Assembly: GCA_021847605.1 (NCBI GenBank)
Contig: JAJZQN010000001.1
Coordinates: 62,001 to 126,000 of the forward strand
From: Pseudomonadota bacterium
GTDB lineage: Bacteria; Pseudomonadota; Alphaproteobacteria; Sphingomonadales; Sphingomonadaceae
DNA: 64,000 nucleotides
Direction: 5' to 3'
The notes beneath the pieces were generated by a model. That model did not search any database. It had not been told where the DNA came from and saw only the letters and a program-made list of their open reading frames with translations. The position numbers and the translations under genes were made by a program. Every line of letters begins with the position of its first letter. The first letter of the stretch is position 1. Shown here one piece after another: positions 23,745-31,609 of this stretch.

Positions 23745-23785
23745 CGAGGAGGGCGCGCTTATACGTCGTGCCGACGTGCGCTTGA
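23745..23785. other. Candidate oriT of the Ti/RSF1010 (MOBQ) type
   Basis: Between divergent traD and traA lies GAGGGCGCGCTTATACGTCG (23749-23768), followed at once by a perfect 6 bp palindrome ACGTCG/CGACGT (23763-23768 and 23772-23777). This closely resembles the nick region of Ti plasmids and RSF1010 (an AGGGCGC core, then TTATACGTCG in Ti), and it is exactly where Ti oriT sits, next to the relaxase gene. Comparison is from memory. Confidence 0.72.
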
Positions 23786-23806
23786 GATAGTAAATGGATG
23801 ATCGTT

Positions 23807-26800
23807 ATGGCGATCTTCCATTTCTCCGTTCAGGTCATTGGCCGCGCCAGCGGGCGCAGCGCCGTCGCGGCGGCGGCCTATCGTGCGGCCGAGCGGCTAC
23901 ACGACGAACGCCTCGACCGCGACCATGACTTCACGAACAAGGCGGGCGTCGTCCATTCGGAAATCCTCCTGCCTGAAGGTGCGCCCGAACGCTTCTCGGA
24001 TCGCGCCACCCTCTGGAACGAGGTCGAGGCAACCGAAAAGCGCAAGGATGCGCAGTTGGCGCGCGAAGTCGAGTTCGCCATTCCCCGCGAGATGAACCAG
24101 CAACAGGGCGTGGCGCTGGCCCAGGATTTTGTGCGGGCCGAGTTTGTCGATCGCGGCATGATCGCGGACCTCAATGTGCATTGGGATATGGACCCGACCG
24201 GCCAGCCCAAGCCCCATGCTCATGTCATGCTCACCATGCGCGAAGTCGGCGAGGAAGGTTTCGGACAGAAGGTCCGCGACTGGAACCGCACCGAGCTTGT
24301 CGAGCAATGGCGCGAGCGCTGGGCTGATCACGTCAACGCCCGCCTTGCCGAACTCGACATAGACGCCCGCATAGATCACCGCAGCCTTGAAGCCCAGGGC
24401 ATCGACCTTGAACCGCAAGACAAGATCGGCCCCGCCGCATCGCGCATGGACGAGCGCGGCCTTGAGTCCGAGCGGATCGAGGACCATCGCGCCATCGCGC
24501 AGCGCAACGGCGAGCGCATCATCGCTGATCCTTCCGTGGCGCTGAAAGCGATCACCCACCATCAGGCGACATTCACGACGCGCGATCTTGCGATGTTCGT
24601 CCACCGGCACAGTGACGGCAAGGAGCAATATGACCGGGCGATGAGCGCCGTCCGCGCCTCACCCGATTTGATCGCGCTGGGCAAAGACGGGCGCAACGAG
24701 GATCGCTTTACCAGCCGCGACATGATCGAAACCGAACAGCGGTTGCAGCGCGCGTCCGAACTGATGGCGGAACGCGAACGGCACGGCACGAACGATACGG
24801 CGCGCGAGGCGGCGTTGGTCAGCGCGGAACAGCGTGGATTGCTGCTGTCGGGCGAGCAGCGCGCGGCGTTCGAGCATGTGACCGGCGAACGGGATTTGAG
24901 CATCGTCGTAGGTTACGCAGGCACCGGCAAGAGCGCGATGCTGGGCGTGGCGCGGGAGGCGTGGGAGCGGTCGGGGTTCGAGGTGCGCGGCGTGGCGCTG
25001 TCAGGCATCGCGGCGGAGGGACTGGAGAATGGCTCCGGCATCGCCTCACGCACCATTGCCAGCATGGAATATGGCTGGGCCAACGGGCGCGACCTCCTGA
25101 CCTCCCGCGACGTGCTGGTGATCGACGAGGCGGGCATGGTCGGCACCCGCCAGATGGAGCGCGTGTTGTCCCATGCCGAAGCGGCAGGCGCGAAGGTCGT
25201 TCTGGTCGGTGATGCCGAGCAGTTGCAGGCGATTGAGGCGGGGGCGGCATTCCGCGCGATCCATGAACGGCATGGCGGCGTCGAGATCACCGAAATTCGC
25301 CGCCAGCATGAGGACTGGCAGAAAGACGCGACCCGTCATCTGGCGACCGGCAGGACCGGCGAGGCGATCCGGGCCTATGCCGATCACGGCATGGTCCATG
25401 CCGCCGAGACCCGCGAGCAGGCGCGTAGCGATCTGATCGACCGTTGGGACGCGGCGCGGCAAGCCGAACCCGACAAGACGCGGATGATCTTCACCCACAC
25501 CAATGACGAAGTGCGTGACCTAAACGAGATGGCGCGCGACAAGCGCCGCGACGCGGGCGAGCTGGGCGACGACGCGCGGGTGAAGACCGCGAACGGCGAC
25601 CGCGACTTTGCATCCGGGGATCGCGTCATGTTCCGGCGAAACGAACGCAGTCTTGAGGTCAAGAACGGCACGCTGGGAACCATCGAGCAAGTTAACGAGC
25701 AGAGCATGACGGTGCGCACCGATGACGGGCGCTCCGTATCGTTTGACCTCAAGGACTATCGCGACCTTGATCATGGCTATGCCGCCACGATCCACAAGAC
25801 GCAGGCCGTCAGCGTCGATCGCACCCATGCGCTCGCCACGCCGGGGTTGGACCGGCACGGAACCTATGTCGTCCTTACCCGCCACCGCGAAGGCGTGGAC
25901 TTCCATTATGGGCGGGATGATTTCAAGGACGATTCCCGGCTTGTCCGCACCCTGTCCCGCGAGCGCGCCAAGGACATGGCGAGCGATTACGAGCGCCGCG
26001 ATCCGGCGCACGAATTTGCGGAGCGACGCGGTATCAGCTTTGGCAAGCGCGTTGCCGAGATTGTCAGGCCCGTGGCGGAGAAGGCGCGCGGGATCTTCGA
26101 CGGATTGCGCCTCTCGCTGCCCGGTCAGGATCGTGCGGCGCAGCCAACACCCGAACCCCGACGCGGCATGTTTGATGGTCTGGACCTTGGCCGGTTTGCT
26201 TCCGCGCCCGTACATGATCCTGCCCACCAGCAGCAGCGCGAGCATGATCCGCAGCCGATGCGCGCGGGCGGCCTGCGCGGCGCGGTTGAGCGCTACGCCA
26301 AGGCGCTCGACACGGTCAGGCAAACCCGCGCGCAGGGCATCGACCCCATGCCCCACCAGCGCGAGGCACTGGATAAGGCACGCGACGCCCTCGACGCAAT
26401 CCGGCCCGAAGGCTCGACCGATTTGAACAGCGCGTTCCGGGCAGGCCCGGAACTGATCCGCGAGGCGGCGGAGGGACGCGGCCATGACGCCATTCGTGCC
26501 ATGCAGGCGGAAGCGGAAATCCGCATCGATCCTTTTCAACGCGCAGACCGCTTTATCGAAGGCTGGCAACAGTTGCAGCGCCAGCATCAGGAACTGGTGC
26601 GCGACGGCAATTTCCGGGCCGCGAAGACCACGGCGCAGCACATGGCAGACATGGCGAAAAGCCTTGAGCGCGACGCCCAGCTTGAATCGGTGCTGGGGCT
26701 GCGCAGCCGCGAGCTTGGCCTTGAGATCGGTCAGGACATGGGCCGCAGCATCGGCCGCGACCTCGCCGCTTCCATCCCCTTCGATCATGGCCGCGACATG

Positions 26801-26821
26801 AACCGCGGCATGGAGCGCTAG
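23807..26821 (+). CDS. traA: Ti-type conjugative relaxase-helicase TraA
   Basis: 1004 residues from the ATG at 23807 (MAIFHFSVQVIGRASGRSAV), the usual family start; an ATG three codons upstream is possible. The MobA/MobL (MOBQ) relaxase domain covers about 1-220, with the histidine cluster PHAHVM and the AYRAAERLHDERLDRDHDF stretch. The helicase domain has Walker A GYAGTGKSA at about 368-376, Walker B VLVIDEAGMV, and a RecD-like C-terminal part with YAATIHKTQAVSVDRT. The last 250 residues are a charged helical tail. It nicks oriT, becomes covalently linked to the transferred strand and unwinds DNA. Typical length is 1000-1100, so it looks intact. Confidence 0.95.
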   Translation: MAIFHFSVQVIGRASGRSAVAAAAYRAAERLHDERLDRDHDFTNKAGVVHSEILLPEGAPERFSDRATLWNEVEATEKRKDAQLAREVEFAIPREMNQQQGVALAQDFVRAEFVDRGMIADLNVHWDMDPTGQPKPHAHVMLTMREVGEEGFGQKVRDWNRTELVEQWRERWADHVNARLAELDIDARIDHRSLEAQGIDLEPQDKIGPAASRMDERGLESERIEDHRAIAQRNGERIIADPSVALKAITHHQATFTTRDLAMFVHRHSDGKEQYDRAMSAVRASPDLIALGKDGRNEDRFTSRDMIETEQRLQRASELMAERERHGTNDTAREAALVSAEQRGLLLSGEQRAAFEHVTGERDLSIVVGYAGTGKSAMLGVAREAWERSGFEVRGVALSGIAAEGLENGSGIASRTIASMEYGWANGRDLLTSRDVLVIDEAGMVGTRQMERVLSHAEAAGAKVVLVGDAEQLQAIEAGAAFRAIHERHGGVEITEIRRQHEDWQKDATRHLATGRTGEAIRAYADHGMVHAAETREQARSDLIDRWDAARQAEPDKTRMIFTHTNDEVRDLNEMARDKRRDAGELGDDARVKTANGDRDFASGDRVMFRRNERSLEVKNGTLGTIEQVNEQSMTVRTDDGRSVSFDLKDYRDLDHGYAATIHKTQAVSVDRTHALATPGLDRHGTYVVLTRHREGVDFHYGRDDFKDDSRLVRTLSRERAKDMASDYERRDPAHEFAERRGISFGKRVAEIVRPVAEKARGIFDGLRLSLPGQDRAAQPTPEPRRGMFDGLDLGRFASAPVHDPAHQQQREHDPQPMRAGGLRGAVERYAKALDTVRQTRAQGIDPMPHQREALDKARDALDAIRPEGSTDLNSAFRAGPELIREAAEGRGHDAIRAMQAEAEIRIDPFQRADRFIEGWQQLQRQHQELVRDGNFRAAKTTAQHMADMAKSLERDAQLESVLGLRSRELGLEIGQDMGRSIGRDLAASIPFDHGRDMNRGMER

Positions 26822-26838
26822 AACAAGGAGAAGTGCAT

Positions 26839-27588
26839 ATGGACGACCAATCCTTGTTGAACGGGCCGGAACCCCAGCCACCGACCGGCACGGCGGCGGA
26901 GGCGTTCGCGCGCCTGGCGGCACGCGTGGAGGCTATGGAGCAACGTATAGACGGACGCTTGGCGGTAATCGCCCGCGCGCTGGAGCATATCGCCGTCGAG
27001 AAGCAGAGCATCGAGGTTCCCGACTACAATCCGACGCTCGCCAAGATCAACGCCGCGTTGGCCGAGTTCGCCAAGTACATGAAGGCGCTTTCGCAGTCCG
27101 AAGCGCTCAAGATGACACCAGAGAACATGGCGGAACGGATCATAGCGTCCGCAGAAGCAGCGCGGGAGGCGGACAAGGCATCCATAAAGCAGGCGCAGGC
27201 GCTTCTACGCGAAGCCCATGCAGACCAGATGCGGGCCATCGGGGCGATCCGCTCCAAGGACCAGCAACGCCGGCACATGTTCTACACAGGCATTGGCACG
27301 GCGCTGGCTGTCTCGCTCCTATGGCTGGCCTATCCGGGATGGGCGGCGAGCCTTGGGCCAAACGGCTGGCACTGGCCCGAACGGGTCGCGGCCCGCACGA
27401 TGGGGGAGGCATCGCCATGGGAAGCGGGCATTCGCCTGATGCGCGCCGGGAACCCGGACGGCTGGCAGGCCATCGTGGACGCCGCCGACACGCGGCAGGC
27501 GAACCGCGATGCTATCGCCACTTGCGAGAGGGCGGCGGAAAGAGCCAAGGAGCCGGTGCGCTGTACGATCAGGATAGGGCAACGTTAG
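26839..27588 (+). CDS. DUF6118-family membrane protein
   Basis: 249 residues from the ATG at 26839, with AAGGAG nine bases upstream; a GTG two codons earlier is closer to that site and possible. An N-terminal helical, probably coiled-coil region (AAEAFARLAARVEAMEQRID to about residue 140), then one membrane segment near 150-170 (MFYTGIGTALAVSLLWLAYP) and a soluble tail with conserved ATCERAAERAKEPVRCTI. It follows traA by 17 bp, as DUF6118 genes commonly do in sphingomonad elements, suggesting a part in DNA transfer or entry exclusion (inference). Confidence 0.82.
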   Translation: MDDQSLLNGPEPQPPTGTAAEAFARLAARVEAMEQRIDGRLAVIARALEHIAVEKQSIEVPDYNPTLAKINAALAEFAKYMKALSQSEALKMTPENMAERIIASAEAAREADKASIKQAQALLREAHADQMRAIGAIRSKDQQRRHMFYTGIGTALAVSLLWLAYPGWAASLGPNGWHWPERVAARTMGEASPWEAGIRLMRAGNPDGWQAIVDAADTRQANRDAIATCERAAERAKEPVRCTIRIGQR

Positions 27589-27726
27589 GCGGTTCGATTG
27601 GCGACAGGCTGCAAAGCTGATAAGCCGTAGCCAAACAGAAACGCTCGAAGGCATCGGCATAGAACGACGCGATTGTCCTTGCGCCAATTTCAGACCTAGA
27701 ATGGCTCAAAAGCAAGATGAGACCAA

Positions 27727-28161
27727 ATGGCAGACGATGAAAATGTAAAGGCCGGAGCTTGCCATTGTGGCGCAGTGCGTTTCAAGGCCGTGCTGACTGA
27801 TAGCTTCAATACGATCCGCCGTTGCACATGCTCATATTGCAGAATGCGAGGTGCCATCGCTGTTTCGGCGGAAACGGGCGGGATCAAATTCCTGCAAGGC
27901 GAAGGTGTGCTGACAAGCTATCGCTTCAACACCGGAGCGGCGCAGCATTTCTTCTGCTCGCGTTGTGGCATTTACACCCATCATCAGCGCCGTTCCAATC
28001 AGAACCAGTATGGCGTGAATGTGGCTTGCCTTGATGGGGTGAGTCCTTTTGATTTCCTTGAGGTTCCCGTTCTGGATGGCGTGAACCATCCGAACGACAG
28101 CGGCAATGTACCACGTCTGGCAGGTACACTCCGTTTCATCCCCAACGACGATTGTCGATAG
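27727..28161 (+). CDS. GFA-family (glutathione-dependent formaldehyde-activating-like) protein
   Basis: 144 residues. The CENP-V/GFA zinc fold is evident: GACHCGAVRF, RRCTCSYCRMRG, then HFFCSRCGIYTHH, which supply the cysteine ligands of two zinc sites. Members bind glutathione adducts or small thiol adducts; the precise substrate is rarely known. Starts 138 bp after the DUF6118 gene, outside the mobilization operon, as the first of three cargo genes on the island arm. Its base composition seems less G+C rich than the tra genes, which hints at separate acquisition (judged by eye). Confidence 0.88.
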   Translation: MADDENVKAGACHCGAVRFKAVLTDSFNTIRRCTCSYCRMRGAIAVSAETGGIKFLQGEGVLTSYRFNTGAAQHFFCSRCGIYTHHQRRSNQNQYGVNVACLDGVSPFDFLEVPVLDGVNHPNDSGNVPRLAGTLRFIPNDDCR

Positions 28162-28333
28162 GTCGCGAAGCCGACCGCCCGCTACAGCGCTATTTGGAGA
28201 GCGCGCGGCCGATGAGCTTCGCTCCGTATCAAAGGGATGACGGGCAACCATTTCGGGGATTGTCCCGCATCACCACAATGCCCTCGAAAACACGCCTTAT
28301 CGCCGCCATGATCTTCCGCATGATGTTCATGCT

Positions 28334-28798
28334 ATGACGATCATCCGACACGCGAGCTTTCCTGAAGATGCAGCGACGGTGCTGGGCATCTGGCGTGAGT
28401 TTATCGCCAATTCCCCGGTGAATCTCGATTATCAAAACAACGATGCCGAGTTCGCCAACTTGCCAGGTAAGTATGCGTTGCCGAAAGGATGCGTTCTTCT
28501 TGCGGATCGGGAAGGCGAAATCGAGGGCTGTGTTGCGATGCGCCAAGTCACTCCCGAAATATGCGAGATGAAGCGTTTATATGTTTGCCCTCATGCTCAG
28601 GGACGCCATCTTGGTCGCGCCCTTGCCGAACGCTTGATCGAAGAGGCTCGCGCCGTTGGCTACAAAGAAATGAGGCTCGACGTGCAGGCAAAGTTCGTCC
28701 CCGCGCGCAAGCTGTATGAAGCTCTCGGTTTCGTCGCGGCTGAGCCGATATCCTTCAATCCGGTTCCCGGCGCATCATTTCTCGGTCTTCACCTGTAG
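28334..28798 (+). CDS. GNAT-family N-acetyltransferase
   Basis: 154 residues, the usual single-domain size. The acetyl-CoA-binding motif A reads MKRLYVCPHAQGRHLGRALA, followed by ERLIEEARAVGYKEMRLDVQ and the C-terminal YEALGFVAAEPISF. An N-terminal FPEDAATVLGIWREFIANSP helix pair frames the acceptor site. Substrate unknown: small molecules, amino groups of antibiotics or proteins are all possible. Second of three island cargo genes, each with its own gap, so not obviously an operon. Confidence 0.88.
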   Translation: MTIIRHASFPEDAATVLGIWREFIANSPVNLDYQNNDAEFANLPGKYALPKGCVLLADREGEIEGCVAMRQVTPEICEMKRLYVCPHAQGRHLGRALAERLIEEARAVGYKEMRLDVQAKFVPARKLYEALGFVAAEPISFNPVPGASFLGLHL

Positions 28799-28937
28799 CC
28801 CATTCGACACTTGATCCCGGTAAGGTGGGCAGGCTCTACTGTCGCCCAAGATTTGTTCGTTGTTAGAGCCGACTGCACAACGAGACCGCGCTTCGGAAGC
28901 CGATTGAGATTGCGAGGGCGACTGCTAACATGGCGGC

Positions 28938-29348
28938 ATGAACAGCGAAGCTCCTCGCACAATCCGGATAGCAGCCGCCTTGATCAACGATGACGCGGGG
29001 CGTTTACTGTTGGTCCGCAAGGCCGGGACCGAGTGGTTTATGCAAGCAGGCGGTAAGATAGAGAACGGCGAGACCCCTTTGAGCGCCCTTTGTCGCGAAC
29101 TCAGCGAGGAAATCGGGCTGATGCTCTCCAATGACGATGCGCGCTACCTTGGTCGCTATTCCGCGCCCGCTGCTAACGAACCCGGTCATATCGTCGAAGC
29201 CGAAGTCTTCCATGTGCGGATGCAATATGACCCCATTACTCGGTCGGAAATTGAGGAAGCCGTGTGGGTCGATCACATCACCGCAATGGCACTGCCCTTG
29301 GCACCTTTGACCCGCGACCATATCTTGCCGTTGTCCCGCACAATCTGA
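28938..29348 (+). CDS. NUDIX hydrolase
   Basis: 136 residues. The Nudix box is complete: GGKIENGETPLSALCRELSE then EIGLML, giving Gx5Ex7REUxEExGU. The N-terminus RIAAALINDDAGRLLLVRKA and a late WVDHITAMALPLAPLTRDHI are standard for the small, broadly specific NTP or ADP-ribose-type hydrolases. It is the last intact gene of the island, with AT-rich non-coding DNA after it. Substrate not predictable. Confidence 0.9.
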   Translation: MNSEAPRTIRIAAALINDDAGRLLLVRKAGTEWFMQAGGKIENGETPLSALCRELSEEIGLMLSNDDARYLGRYSAPAANEPGHIVEAEVFHVRMQYDPITRSEIEEAVWVDHITAMALPLAPLTRDHILPLSRTI

Positions 29349-29955
29349 TTGCGCGCCACCTATCCGAGTTGGTGCAGAGGCCAAACCCGTCCCGTTCTGT
29401 TCCGAATCATACCATCAGACCCCACAAAAAATGTGGGAACGATTGTGGTTCGGATTTAACCGGATAAGAAATTTATCACAGAAAATCAAAGCGATAAATC
29501 GCTTGACTGGTGACCCCTACGTGTATCCGGCAGTCATGGCTACGCATTGATTTTGCATCGTAAATTACATTACACATGATTAGCATGTCGTTCCCTCGCT
29601 CGAGCGCCTTGTCGTGCGATTGGATTTCTTCGTGCAGGAGCCGCCAAGGCTCGTAAGGCGGTTTTGGCCGATGCCATCGTCGAGGTCATTGCGCCGGGCC
29701 TGAATGCAGCAATGTATCGGATCAGCGCGTTTTTCCGCTTATCTGATCGAGCGTGTCGTGCAGCGCTGCCGGTGCGATGATGATCAGGGTTTCCATCGTC
29801 ACCATGGCCTGCGACCTGCATTTGACCACTGTGCCGCGTGCGATTTTGAGATGTCGCATCATCGACCTGCATGATCGCGTTCGAGTGCAATCGCTATAGC
29901 GTTCCTGCCTCCTCTGCGAATCCTCGGCTACGGATTCGATCGCGTAACTGCCTCG
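29349..29955. other. Probable right end of the island; no intact gene
   Basis: 607 bp. The first 200 bp are clearly AT-richer than the surroundings and include a small hairpin (29421-29437). Between about 29600 and 29770 a plus-strand frame reads KARKAVLADAIVEVIAPGLN then AAMYRISAFFRLSD without a start, so it may be a broken gene tail; family not recognised. The last stretch holds the terminator of the amidohydrolase genes. The right attachment site should be here, but I could not define it. Confidence 0.45.
29917..29938 (-). terminator. Hairpin after the amidohydrolase genes
   Basis: CGAATCC (29917-29923) and GGATTCG (29932-29938) flank an 8-base loop, 18 bp beyond the stop of the minus-strand amidohydrolase gene. 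No strong U tract; assigned by position. Confidence 0.5.
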
Positions 29956-31563
29956 CTATTTCACGCCAGTGGTACTCGTATCAGGATATGCGATACCCAA
30001 CTGCTCAAGGTAGCTGCCATATTTTGCGGGGTCGTAATAATATTGCTCCATCTTAGGGCGCAACTGCTCCATCACTTCCTTGTTCAGATGGATGGCGGGT
30101 TTGTCCTGCGCGGTGACGACGGGATCATATTTCATATCCTTGGTCTGAACATTGGTGAAATAGGCCTTTGCCGCGCTGACCAGCGTGGGCGTGGTCATGA
30201 TGTCCAGCACAGTCATGGCCACCGCTTTTGCGCCTGCGACAGCGCCCTTATGCGCAATAGGGGTCGCCATCGCCATGGCAGCGGTCACATGATGTCCGAT
30301 CGTATTGGGAATGTTGGATGGATAGCCAATGGTGATGGTGGGTACTGTCCACATGATGTCGCCGATATCGTCGGACCCACCAAAGCTCGCACCGCCGCGT
30401 GTTTCAGGGGTCGACAGGGGGGCGACCTTGCTGTCCAGGGGCTTGGGCGTGAAGCCGTTAGCCTGTTGTACCGCGTTCGCGAAGGCCTGATCAGCTTCGC
30501 TCCACTGGGGCATCCCCACCATTTCGATATTGGCATAGGCGGCTTCGGCCAGCGGCTTGTTACCGAAATTGGGCGCGGCATAGCCCAGCAGGCGGCGGGT
30601 GACGGTGGTGCCGGTTGCCTTGGCCGCAGCCTCCGAAATCTCGTTGCCGGTTTCGTACAGCGTGCGGACTGAAGCGAAATCCTTGTCACGGAAATAATAC
30701 CAGACGCTCGCTTCGCCCGGCACGATGTTGGGCTGGCCCCCGCCGTTGGTGATTACATGATGCGACCGCTGGGTTAGCGGCAGATGCTCGCGCCGGAAAT
30801 TCCATGCAGCGTTCATCCATTCGACCCCATCGAGCGCGCTGCGGCCATTCCATGGCGCGGCACCATGGGCCGTCTTGCCATGGAAATCATATTGAACCGA
30901 AACCATGCCGGTCAGGCCCAGATCGCCCCAACCGGTGCCGAAGCCCGCATTGACATGCGTGAAGATGGAGGCGTCGACATCCTTGAACAGCCCTTCGCGT
31001 ACATAGAAGGCCTTGGTCGCCAACAATTCCTCCGCAACTCCGGGCCACAGCATCAGCCGTCCCTTTATCCCGTACTTTTCCATCACATTCTTGGTGGCGA
31101 TGGCGGCGGCGATGATGAGCGGCATACCCGAATTATGCCCTTCGCCATGTCCCGGTGCGCCTGCAACCATCGGCTTGATGACCGGCGAACCAGGTGTCTG
31201 GGACAGTCCAAGCAGCCCGTCAATGTCCGATCCCAGTGCCACCAGCGGGCCGCCCGTCCCCCAGGTTGCGGTCCACGCCGTCGGAATGCCCGCGACGCCG
31301 CGCGTAACATTGAAACCGTTCCGTTCGAGGATGGCGGTCAAATATGCCGAAGTCTTCACCTCCTGAAAGCCCGGTTCGGCGAAGCTGAAGACGCTATCGA
31401 CCATTTCCTGCACTAGCTTGGCCTCCCCGTCGATCGCTGTCGCCACCTCTGTTTTCAGCGCGCCGGGCGCCTTGGCTAGCGCCGGAATGCTCAGGGACAG
31501 GCTGGATGCGGCAAGCAACTGGCTGATCGTGGACATGATATTATGACGTGATGGGGCGGGCAT
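29956..31563 (-). CDS. Secreted M20D-type amidohydrolase (copy 1)
   Basis: 535 residues from the ATG at 31563 (GGAG seven bases upstream). A signal peptide ends near ALAKAPG. The metallo-amidohydrolase core is related to AbgB (p-aminobenzoyl-glutamate hydrolase) and indole-acyl amidohydrolases: LVALGSDIDGLLGLSQ, APGHGEGHNSG as metal-binding loop, and WPGVAEELLATK with the catalytic Glu pair. The dimerisation domain lies in the middle (VSVQYDFHGKTAHGAAPWNG). It should cleave an amide bond in an acyl-amino acid or small peptide in the periplasm. Tandem with a close paralogue 46 bp upstream on the same strand. Confidence 0.88.
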   Translation of the reverse strand: MPAPSRHNIMSTISQLLAASSLSLSIPALAKAPGALKTEVATAIDGEAKLVQEMVDSVFSFAEPGFQEVKTSAYLTAILERNGFNVTRGVAGIPTAWTATWGTGGPLVALGSDIDGLLGLSQTPGSPVIKPMVAGAPGHGEGHNSGMPLIIAAAIATKNVMEKYGIKGRLMLWPGVAEELLATKAFYVREGLFKDVDASIFTHVNAGFGTGWGDLGLTGMVSVQYDFHGKTAHGAAPWNGRSALDGVEWMNAAWNFRREHLPLTQRSHHVITNGGGQPNIVPGEASVWYYFRDKDFASVRTLYETGNEISEAAAKATGTTVTRRLLGYAAPNFGNKPLAEAAYANIEMVGMPQWSEADQAFANAVQQANGFTPKPLDSKVAPLSTPETRGGASFGGSDDIGDIMWTVPTITIGYPSNIPNTIGHHVTAAMAMATPIAHKGAVAGAKAVAMTVLDIMTTPTLVSAAKAYFTNVQTKDMKYDPVVTAQDKPAIHLNKEVMEQLRPKMEQYYYDPAKYGSYLEQLGIAYPDTSTTGVK

Positions 31564-31609
31564 GGGCGCTCCGAAGATGAGGATGGACGCAGGGTTTCAG
31601 GCAGGGCAG

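Larger units (their letters stand above)
10210..29500. mobile_element. Integrative and mobilizable element (approximate limits)
   Basis: Contiguous island with a large serine recombinase at one end, a toxin-antitoxin pair, AlpA-like regulator, orphan ParB-like gene, many island-type small proteins, TraD/TraA mobilization genes with a Ti-like oriT, and cargo enzymes. Flanks are core chromosome (nadB and ABC ATPase on the left, amidohydrolases on the right). No virB/trb mating-pair genes or TraG/VirD4 coupling protein are present, so it is mobilizable rather than self-transmissible. Ends are not exact: the left one lies between the HTH pseudogene and the recombinase stop, the right one somewhere in 29349-29955. 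I found no direct repeats. Confidence 0.8.

Noticed and set aside
25520-26923. 467-residue minus-strand frame over traA
   Set aside because: Antisense of a well-conserved TraA region; no ribosome site or domain.
29421-29437. CCCACA/TGTGGG hairpin as terminator of the NUDIX gene
   Set aside because: It lies 73 bp after the stop with an A-rich loop and no T tract, so it is not a convincing terminator.
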